14,514 nt of DNA from a bacterium (GTDB lineage Bacteria > Patescibacteriota > Saccharimonadia > Saccharimonadales > UBA4665). Made by a program: the position numbers and the translations under genes. The stretch is from the NCBI GenBank assembly GCA_021846765.1, contig JAJZWH010000019.1, positions 1-14,514 of the forward strand. Reading direction: 5' to 3'. Shown here piece after piece: positions 7,511 to 12,666 of this stretch (positions are counted from its first letter, which is position 1; each line of letters opens with the position of its first letter). The notes beneath the pieces were generated by a model that had not been told where the DNA came from, did no database searches, and was given only the letters and a program-made list of their open reading frames with translations.

Positions 7511-9043
7511 ATGAGAAAAGCAGTATTATTAGCAAGAGTTTCTACCAAACGACAAGAAGATGAAGGCTTGTCGCTTGAAGAAATACAGCTACCTGAAATG
7601 CGTGAGTATGCCGAGCTTCATGATTTTGAAGTAGTCAAAGAATATGTTTTCAGCGAGAGTGCGGATAGAGGTATTCGCTTGAAGTTTAACGAGATGATGG
7701 ATTTCGTTAAGAAAAACAAGGATGTTGAAGCAGTTATTGCCTTCCGTGTTGACAGAGCCACACGCAACTTTGCTGACGCTGTCATGATGGACAACTTACG
7801 ACTTGAATATGACAAAGAGCTGCACTTCGTTCACGATAGGTTAGTTATTACTAAGCAATCAGTTGGTCGTGATATTACTGATTGGGACACCAAAGTCTAT
7901 CTAGCAAAGCAGCTTATAAACAGGCTCAAAGAAGATGCTCATAATACTAGGTACTCAAAGCTAAGAGATGGCGAACTGCCTGGTATAGCTCCTTACGGCT
8001 ACAAGAACGAAACACTTGATAAGCGTAATAAGACCGTAACAGTTGTGCCTTTCAAGTCCAACATAGCCTTAAAAACCTTTGAGCTATACTCTACGGGCAC
8101 GTTCTCGTACAAGTCACTAGCAAAGCGTATGAAGCAAGATTATGGCGTTCACATGCCTTGGAGCAGTTTTGGAACTATATTGAAAAACCGCTTTTATATT
8201 GGCGAGATTTACGACAAGGCAACAGACGCATACTATCCTCACGATTACGAACAGTTTATCCCTTATGAGCTATTCTGGCAGGTTCAGGATGTAATAGAAG
8301 GCCATGGTAAGAAAAAGATAAAGTATGCTGGCTTACCATTCACCTATCGTGGTCTAATGCACTGTAAAGTCTGTGGCTGTGCTATCACGCCAGAGCAGAA
8401 AACCAAGACGCAAAAGAATGGCAATGAACATCACTATGCTTACTATCACTGCACTGGCAAGCGTGGCAAACATAAAGACATGGCGTGGATGGAAGAAAAA
8501 GACCTGGATAAAATACTTGGTCAGCTATTTGACGAATGTAAGATACCAGAAAGTGAGCTGCCAAGACTTGAGCAAACCCTTAAAGAAGCTCATGGCGGTA
8601 AGGTTAAGTTTAATCGTGAGCAAGTTGGTTACTACAATAACGAAATAGCCAAACTGCAAAAAAGGATTGAAGCAGCTTATGAAGATAAGTGCGATGGTAG
8701 TATTACTCAAGCAGAATATGACAAAGTCAGAGCTGAATGGCGTCAGAAACAGAAGTTTGCTGAACGTAAGTTAGCTAGGTTATCACAGACTGATGAACAA
8801 TATTATATTACGGTTACTTATCTATTAGAGATAGCAGCGCATGGCAAAGAACTATTTGAACACGCCGAACCTAACGAAAAAAGAGAGCTTATAGGCTTAT
8901 TAGGTCAGAACCTCTTTTTGGACGGTAATACGGTACAAATAACTCTTTACAAACCATTTAGTGACATAGCTTCATGTCTTGATGGTTCAGTATGGCTCCG
9001 GGGACTGGATTCGAACCAGGCGCTCCTACCGCCTAAAATTTAG
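7511..9043 (+). CDS. Large serine recombinase (site-specific integrase)
   Basis: This 510-aa recombinase would integrate and excise the element. The N-terminal resolvase domain has the nucleophilic serine in ARVSTKRQ (Ser11) and the DRATR motif (81-85). A recombinase domain follows (about 150-265, LPGIAPYGYKNE). A zinc ribbon with CKVCGC (285-290) and HC (313-314) leads into a coiled-coil stretch at about 375-430. TAGGAG (7497-7502) lies 8 nt before the ATG. The gene follows the initiator after 24 nt. The last 16 residues (WLRGLDSNQALLPPKI) are the antisense translation of a tRNA 3' end, and the stop TAG lies in a palindrome. The natural C-terminus in the excised form may therefore differ. 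Confidence 0.93.
   Translation: MRKAVLLARVSTKRQEDEGLSLEEIQLPEMREYAELHDFEVVKEYVFSESADRGIRLKFNEMMDFVKKNKDVEAVIAFRVDRATRNFADAVMMDNLRLEYDKELHFVHDRLVITKQSVGRDITDWDTKVYLAKQLINRLKEDAHNTRYSKLRDGELPGIAPYGYKNETLDKRNKTVTVVPFKSNIALKTFELYSTGTFSYKSLAKRMKQDYGVHMPWSSFGTILKNRFYIGEIYDKATDAYYPHDYEQFIPYELFWQVQDVIEGHGKKKIKYAGLPFTYRGLMHCKVCGCAITPEQKTKTQKNGNEHHYAYYHCTGKRGKHKDMAWMEEKDLDKILGQLFDECKIPESELPRLEQTLKEAHGGKVKFNREQVGYYNNEIAKLQKRIEAAYEDKCDGSITQAEYDKVRAEWRQKQKFAERKLARLSQTDEQYYITVTYLLEIAAHGKELFEHAEPNEKRELIGLLGQNLFLDGNTVQITLYKPFSDIASCLDGSVWLRGLDSNQALLPPKI
8993..9020 (-). other. tRNA 3'-end remnant, probable attachment (att) half-site
   Basis: On the minus strand the sequence reads as a T-arm (CCTGG-TTCGAAT-CCAGT, 9004-9020, with the outermost pair mismatched), an acceptor strand CCCCGGA (8997-9003), a G discriminator (8996) and CCA (8993-8995). 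No partner TCCGGGG 5' acceptor strand and no D- or anticodon arm follow in 9021-9140, so this is not a complete tRNA. Tails of this kind are typical of mobile-element attachment sites, and it sits at the 3' end of the recombinase gene. The identity is unclear; the G discriminator and T-arm resemble tRNA-Asn. Confidence 0.72.
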
Positions 9044-9045
9044 GC
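9031..9045. repeat. 15-bp perfect palindrome at the recombinase stop codon
   Basis: GCCTAAA-A-TTTAGGC is a perfect inverted repeat around one central base (9038). It contains the recombinase stop codon (9041-9043) and lies 10 bp from the tRNA remnant. Such symmetry is expected of recombinase binding or crossover sites, so it may be part of the att site. A compact transcription-termination role is less likely because there is no T-run. Confidence 0.5.
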
Positions 9046-9102
9046 TCGCTTTACTTTAGCTTACATCTGTTATTTGTCAAATATCGCTGATCTTATTCCA
9101 GG

Positions 9103-9117
9103 GAACTTAGTTCTGTT
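9103..9117 (+). terminator. Weak terminator-like hairpin after the recombinase
   Basis: GAAC (9103-9106) and GTTC (9110-9113) form a 4-bp stem with a TTA loop, followed by TGTTTT. This is a poor intrinsic terminator in the intergenic space between the convergent recombinase and monooxygenase genes. Nothing better is seen there. Confidence 0.2.
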
Positions 9118-9140
9118 TTCTGAAAAAGTCTTTAGCCCCA

Positions 9141-10397
9141 TCAATGTTTATTAGTCTTGACTAGTTCATCCCAATTAACATGGTAGTTATACATCCGGCG
9201 GGTCGTTTGGTTTGCAATTTTCAGATCGATCGGTAGGAACAGATCTGCGATGAAACGACCGACTACAGTTCGGGGTGTCCTGCTATCGGTTGATTTTCGT
9301 GTTTTTCTTAATAATGCTTCGACCCGTGGTTTGCGAAGTGATTCAAAAGTCGCAAAAGCCTGCGGAGGATCTGGCATGTCGCGTAGACATTTAGCAATAA
9401 TAATCGCGTCCTCAAGTGCCATTGATGCACCTTGGCCTGCTTTTGATGATGGGGTGTGCGCCGCATCACCAATTAAGCAAATGCGCTCCTTGTGCCAGTT
9501 ATCAATGAGTGGCATATCGTAAACAGGATACTTTTGGATTTGGACATCAGTAGCCGCAATAATGGCTTTTATGATGGGGTTGTCATCTTCGTATAAATGC
9601 AATAAATCAGCCTTCCAATCTGCTTGTTGAATTGCTTCGATTTCACCTCTCAATGGCTCTTGTATATCAAACCGGTTACTGAACCAATTGATATAGCCAT
9701 CTTGCCTTACCAGGTAGCTGAAAAACGCATTTCTACCCATAATCATGTTAGTCGTTCCGTACGTTGGTTTAATTCCAAGCACATTTTCGGTGATTGCAGA
9801 ACTTCGAACCATACCACTGTAGTAAGGACGTGGTGACTCGCCGAAAACAGCCCTACGAGCTTTAGAATGAATGCCATCGGCACCAATCAGATATGCACCA
9901 TATGCTCTGCTACCGTCTTCGAAGCTTGCCATCACTTGGTTTTCATTTTGATCAACGGTGGTCAGTTTTTTATTATACTGAATATCAATATCTCGATTGA
10001 CAGCCTCTGCCAGCAACCCCCGAGCAACTGCGCCTCGCTCAATGGTGACAATATCGGTTGGAATTGTAGCCAATGACCGTTTATGATTTGAAAAATGGAA
10101 TTCACGGGTTGCAATGCCTCCTGCTAGTACACTATCGGCGATATCGAGAGTCTCAAGCACATCACGTCCATTAGGATGTATCCCAAAAAACGAGCCACTA
10201 CTATCACGTGATGAAGTACGGGACTCGTAAATAACAGCTTCAATACCAGCTTTGCTTAAGCATAAGGCAGCTGCCATCCCAGCAATGCCGCTGCCTATTA
10301 TCATAGCGCGGTCTGGTTTATGCTGAGCAAACTCGTCCATATCTCCATAATGAGTCGAAGTAGCGGGCGTGTAAGTTATCGTCTCTTTTCCTGCCAT
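9141..10397 (-). CDS. FAD-dependent monooxygenase (group A flavoprotein hydroxylase type)
   Basis: The 418-aa product has the three signatures of the UbiH/PHBH-like class. These are a Rossmann GSGIAG (35-40) ending at acidic E58 for FAD ribose binding, GADG (172-175, in YLIGADGIHSKARR) and GD (310-311, in LIGDAAHTPSSKAGQGASMALEDA). Such enzymes use NAD(P)H and oxygen to hydroxylate aromatic or polyketide-like substrates, and some inactivate antibiotics. The substrate cannot be told here. There is no signal peptide. AGGGG lies 6 nt before ATG 10397, supporting this start. It diverges from an alpha/beta hydrolase across 175 bp. An aerobic hydroxylase is an unexpected gene if the host has the minimal metabolism of candidate-phyla bacteria, suggesting acquisition by transfer. 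Confidence 0.9.
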   Translation of the reverse strand: MAGKETITYTPATSTHYGDMDEFAQHKPDRAMIIGSGIAGMAAALCLSKAGIEAVIYESRTSSRDSSGSFFGIHPNGRDVLETLDIADSVLAGGIATREFHFSNHKRSLATIPTDIVTIERGAVARGLLAEAVNRDIDIQYNKKLTTVDQNENQVMASFEDGSRAYGAYLIGADGIHSKARRAVFGESPRPYYSGMVRSSAITENVLGIKPTYGTTNMIMGRNAFFSYLVRQDGYINWFSNRFDIQEPLRGEIEAIQQADWKADLLHLYEDDNPIIKAIIAATDVQIQKYPVYDMPLIDNWHKERICLIGDAAHTPSSKAGQGASMALEDAIIIAKCLRDMPDPPQAFATFESLRKPRVEALLRKTRKSTDSRTPRTVVGRFIADLFLPIDLKIANQTTRRMYNYHVNWDELVKTNKH

Positions 10398-10535
10398 TAA
10401 TTCCCCTAATTCAGCTTACCCTGCCTTCATGCTATGCATCCATCTAATTTGTCCGTAGGTCCCGGAATCTCCACATTTAGAACGCGGCATCAAAAAGACT
10501 AAAGCAATTTCGGAAACAGTCGTTCCAGATAGTCA

Positions 10536-10565
10536 TTGTATTCTTATATAACCGTATGGTATAGT
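10536..10565 (+). promoter_or_regulatory. Predicted sigma70 promoter placed for a leaderless hydrolase mRNA
   Basis: TTGTAT (10536-10541) and TATAGT (10560-10565) are separated by 18 bp, with 5 of 6 consensus bases in the -10. Transcription would begin about 10571-10573, at or next to the GTG start codon. There is no ribosome binding site between promoter and GTG, which fits leaderless translation. Confidence 0.5.
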
Positions 10566-10572
10566 ATGTCAA

Positions 10573-11181
10573 GTGAAATCAGCTTTTTTAATTCCCGGAT
10601 TAAGTCTTGATCACGCGTTTGAAAGTTCAACCCTAGACCCACTACGAGAGTCTATGTTAGCGCAAGACATAAAACTGTATGGTGTCACCGAAAGTTGGAG
10701 AGGCCACAATTTGCTTAGCTTTGGCGAACTCGCCGTTGAGCAGGCTCAGCTATGTCAATATGATGGGATGTTGATTGCACATTCACTCGGTGCTTTAGCC
10801 GCACTTAGGGTTATCGATAAAATAAAACCACGCTATTTAGTACTCTGCTCTCCTTCTGCACTATTTTCGGAGGATATCAAAGCAAACAATAATCCTGAAC
10901 TATACCAACGCATCGGTGAAAGACTAATGACAGAGCTGAAAAATTTTTCAGCAATGGATGCCGTTTCAGAAGTCAATGATCGAGGAGTTTCGACAACAAT
11001 TTTGTACGGAGAAAAAGAGCGCGATCTCTACCCGGATTTAGTTGTTCGTTGCCAAAATCTAGCAACTGACATAACAGATGCTGAACTTATAGAAGTTAGA
11101 GGCGCTGCACACTTTATTGGCGAGGAGCCATACTCCAGCGAACTTGCTCAGGTTGCAAGTGGCATATTCACCGACCTGTAG
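10573..11181 (+). CDS. Small alpha/beta hydrolase
   Basis: This 202-aa single-domain serine hydrolase has the nucleophile elbow AHSLGA (Ser71) after FLIPGL (6-10), an oxyanion-hole type strand. A probable acid lies in ILYGEKERDLYPD (Asp151 or Asp155) and the histidine in GAAHFIG (His180). No lid domain or signal peptide is evident. Substrate and pathway cannot be inferred. The start is GTG 10573; the ATG at 10566 is out of frame. No Shine-Dalgarno is seen and the promoter lies immediately upstream, so translation may be leaderless. It diverges from the monooxygenase and could act on the same compound, but the pairing is only positional. It converges on the broken 90-aa gene. Confidence 0.85.
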   Translation: MKSAFLIPGLSLDHAFESSTLDPLRESMLAQDIKLYGVTESWRGHNLLSFGELAVEQAQLCQYDGMLIAHSLGALAALRVIDKIKPRYLVLCSPSALFSEDIKANNNPELYQRIGERLMTELKNFSAMDAVSEVNDRGVSTTILYGEKERDLYPDLVVRCQNLATDITDAELIEVRGAAHFIGEEPYSSELAQVASGIFTDL

Positions 11182-11238
11182 CCGTGCGTTGTCTCGTTTT
11201 CACAATTCTTTTTTTTCGCTAGATTCGAGAAAATATCT

Positions 11239-11255
11239 AAGGGCTATTCGCCCTT
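11239..11255 (-). terminator. Hairpin at the end of the RNase J/90-aa gene unit
   Basis: AAGGGC (11239-11244) pairs with GCCCTT (11250-11255) around a 5-nt loop and covers the TAG stop of the broken gene. On the minus strand it is followed by AGATATTTTC, only weakly T-rich, so termination may be inefficient. The hairpin is symmetric and could also act on plus-strand transcripts from the hydrolase. Confidence 0.4.
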
Positions 11256-11456
11256 CCACCACTCCACGGCTTGTGCGCCCAACTGTAATGGCGCCAGATA
11301 TTTGGCAGCTTCCCGTGGATCATCATTGATGGCGCCGTCATACGCTCGTCCCGCTTGAGCAAAGCGAGATCGGATGTTATCTTTTACTCGCCTAAATTCC
11401 AAGCTATCCTTATCGAATGGTAATCTAGAGCCAAAACTTTCCAAAGGTTGGAAGAA
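11244..11456 (-). pseudogene. 3' part of a 90-aa gene split by the insertion sequence
   Basis: This frame gives residues 21-90 of the disrupted protein: FFQPLESFGSRLPFDKDS at the start, then a charged helical middle (RRVKDNIRSRFAQAGRAYDG) and an end LGAQAVEWWKGE before TAG (11244-11246). Without the insertion it is continuous with 12603-12662. The fragment lacks a start of its own; the only in-frame option is TTG at 11472-11474 inside the IS terminal repeat, with no ribosome binding site. The protein family is not recognised. The intact gene would be the second gene of the RNase J transcription unit, and the insertion probably abolishes it. Confidence 0.8.
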
Positions 11457-11460
11457 TATA
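11457..11460. repeat. Target site duplication (left copy, TATA)
   Basis: TATA directly precedes the left inverted repeat and is repeated at 12603-12606 directly after the right one. Deleting the IS and one copy restores the interrupted reading frame, which fixes the boundaries. ATAT one base out would give the same result. Confidence 0.8.
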
Positions 11461-11476
11461 CTCGACTTACGCAAAA
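11461..11476 (+). repeat. Left terminal inverted repeat of the IS
   Basis: The 16 bp CTCGACTTACGCAAAA are identical to the reverse complement of 12587-12602. Including the A/T flanks of the target duplication, the apparent match extends to 21 bp. Confidence 0.9.
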
Positions 11477-11497
11477 CTCTAATCTAGCCTAAAATAT

Positions 11498-11528
11498 TCC
11501 TTGTGATCTAAAACAAAAAACACAAGGA
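11498..11528 (+). promoter_or_regulatory. Hairpin that can sequester the transposase ribosome binding site
   Basis: TCCTTGTG (11498-11505) pairs with CACAAGGA (11521-11528) as an 8-bp stem around a 15-nt A-rich loop. The right arm contains AAGGA of the strong AAGGAGG Shine-Dalgarno (11524-11530), 4 nt before ATG 11535. A TAAAAT -10 candidate (11490-11495) would start transcription at about 11501-11503, inside the left arm. Transcripts from the IS promoter would then lack most of that arm, whereas read-through from outside would fold and be poorly translated. IS10 and IS50 use comparable protection; its use here is inferred. Confidence 0.55.
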
Positions 11529-11534
11529 GGATAT

Positions 11535-12596
11535 ATGTCAAAGATTGTGACGTCCGACTACGCTCAGATGTTGCTCAATGGGGTAGATAACTTTACAGCC
11601 ACCTACTTCTCGGAGGTCATTGGGACGGTGTCTCATGACACCATAGGTAGGTCAATTGCTACCATAAAGCTCTCGCCCAAGGTAGTTCGGGAAAAAGCTC
11701 TGGAGCTTATTGTCCCTAGCCAGAATGGCTACCTCGCTCTTGATGACACCGTTATGGATAAAGCATCTTCTGAAGAGATTGAAGTTGCTTCAGCTCAGTA
11801 TTCCGGCCAAAAGCATGGCATTACCACTGGTATTGGTGTGGTTACTCTGGTATACATTAATCCCGAACTAGACAAGTACTGGATACTTGACTACCGGATT
11901 TATGACAAGACAACTGATGGAAAAAAGAAAACTGAACATGCCCTGGAGATGATTCAGTATTGGCAAACCATTAGTGAGCTACATCCTGGTCGTGCACCAT
12001 TTACCACTGTTCTCATCGATGCTGGTTACACCTGCAAAAAGATCATGCAATACGTTATCCGTATCGACAAATACTTTTTCGGGGTGATGCCTAAAACCCG
12101 AGTGGTGAGCTACGAACAAACTGACGAGACAACTGGGGAGATGAGCATTATCTACAAGCATGTTGGCGAGCTTGATTGGGATGACCCTGAAATTGCTACT
12201 CATGGCAAGATAGTCTGCGTAGATTTTCTCCCTAAAGACAAGAAGTTGAAACTATTCCTAGTCACGGCTAAACACCGGGTGGAATACTTGGTAACGAACC
12301 AAGTAAGTTTGAAAACCACAGAAGCTGCCAAAAATGTTGGTGGCTTTCGTTGGAAGATCGAACAGTTTCATAGAGAAGTTAAGCAGTTAACTGGTGTAGC
12401 CAGGTGCCAGGCATGGAAAGGTAGAAAACAACGGAACCATATCTGCATTGCCTTTGTTGTTTGGCATCAGCTTAATGAGTTAGCCAAGCAAATGCAAACC
12501 ACTATGTACGAGGTAAAGCATTTACCCTTACGGGAATACCAGAAACAGCTTTGGATAAATCCTGCTTACCGGTTTGAACTGACTGATTTTGCGTAA
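11535..12596 (+). CDS. IS701-like DDE transposase
   Basis: This 353-aa transposase catalyses cut-and-paste type movement of the IS. The DDE residues are likely Asp70/71 in LALDDTVMDK, Asp162 in VLIDAGY and Glu276 in RWKIEQFHREVKQLTG, followed by the CQAWKGRKQRNHI segment typical of this group. GQKHGITTGIGVVTLVY (91-107) matches the conserved strand after the first Asp. The frame has no interruption, so the protein is probably active. AAGGAGG just before ATG is the strongest ribosome binding site in the window and is covered by a hairpin. The stop TAA (12594-12596) lies inside the right inverted repeat, so the gene uses the element end as its terminus. Confidence 0.92.
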   Translation: MSKIVTSDYAQMLLNGVDNFTATYFSEVIGTVSHDTIGRSIATIKLSPKVVREKALELIVPSQNGYLALDDTVMDKASSEEIEVASAQYSGQKHGITTGIGVVTLVYINPELDKYWILDYRIYDKTTDGKKKTEHALEMIQYWQTISELHPGRAPFTTVLIDAGYTCKKIMQYVIRIDKYFFGVMPKTRVVSYEQTDETTGEMSIIYKHVGELDWDDPEIATHGKIVCVDFLPKDKKLKLFLVTAKHRVEYLVTNQVSLKTTEAAKNVGGFRWKIEQFHREVKQLTGVARCQAWKGRKQRNHICIAFVVWHQLNELAKQMQTTMYEVKHLPLREYQKQLWINPAYRFELTDFA

Positions 12597-12602
12597 GTCG
12601 AG
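12587..12602 (-). repeat. Right terminal inverted repeat of the IS
   Basis: This is the perfect inverse of 11461-11476. It includes the transposase stop codon at 12594-12596. Confidence 0.9.
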
Positions 12603-12606
12603 TATA
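12603..12606. repeat. Target site duplication (right copy, TATA)
   Basis: This is the second copy of the TATA at 11457-11460, immediately outside the right terminal repeat. Confidence 0.8.
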
Positions 12607-12662
12607 TCTTTATCAGCCATCCAGACAGTACCCTTAAAACTTTTCATATTAAGAACAGCCAT
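12603..12662 (-). pseudogene. 5' part of the 90-aa gene split by the insertion sequence
   Basis: ATG (12660-12662) lies 4 nt after the RNase J stop codon. The frame reads MAVLNMKSFKGTVWMADKDI (20 residues) up to the IS boundary and continues at 11456 as FFQPLESF. The rejoined product is 90 aa and open from ATG to TAG. The protein is not recognised. Its close coupling to RNase J suggests co-expression, and possibly a role near RNA metabolism, but only by position. Confidence 0.75.
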
Positions 12663-12666
12663 AAGG

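Larger units (their letters stand above)
1..9045. mobile_element. Candidate integrative replicon carrying a type III R-M system
   Basis: A replication initiator, serine recombinase, SpoVG-like protein, controller-type regulator and type III R-M operon lie together and end at a tRNA-derived sequence next to the recombinase. This gene set is what an integrative plasmid-like element would carry. The right limit is placed at the palindrome after the recombinase. The left limit is not seen and may lie outside the window, so the leftmost small genes may or may not belong to it. No conjugation or virion genes are present here. Confidence 0.5.
11461..12602 (+). mobile_element. Complete IS701-like insertion sequence (1142 bp)
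   Basis: The element begins and ends with 16-bp perfect terminal inverted repeats (11461-11476 and 12587-12602, CTCGACTTACGCAAAA) and is flanked by a 4-bp TATA duplication. It encodes one transposase (11535-12596) that fills almost all of its length. A 4-bp duplication, one DDE transposase frame and roughly 1.1-1.4 kb size fit the IS701/IS4-like group. The family is judged from transposase motifs, not a database match. Intact ends, an intact frame and an exact duplication suggest recent movement. It lies in the 90-aa gene downstream of RNase J, in the orientation opposite to that operon. Confidence 0.88.

Noticed and set aside
7075..8710. Frames opposite or within the initiator and recombinase genes (7075-7374, 7618-7815, 8373-8648, 8525-8710)
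   Set aside because: They overlap clear coding sequence and show no motifs or start signals.
8993..9080. A complete tRNA gene on the minus strand
   Set aside because: Only the T-arm, the 3' acceptor strand and CCA are present. No TCCGGGG-like 5' acceptor strand, D-arm or consistent anticodon loop follows in 9021-9140. A loop reading TTTAGGC can be drawn but has no matching stem.
9250..10076. Plus-strand frames opposite the monooxygenase
   Set aside because: They are antisense to a gene with all three FAD-binding signatures and have no start signals.
11182..11238. Intrinsic terminator after the hydrolase at the T-run near 11208-11216
   Set aside because: A run of T is present but only a 4-bp stem with a long loop can be drawn before it, too weak to call.
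11244..11474. An independent 76-aa gene starting with TTG in the IS end
   Set aside because: Its first six residues (up to the frame's ATA codon) are encoded in or next to the IS repeat and target duplication, and it has no ribosome binding site. The frame is explained as the 3' part of the split 90-aa gene.
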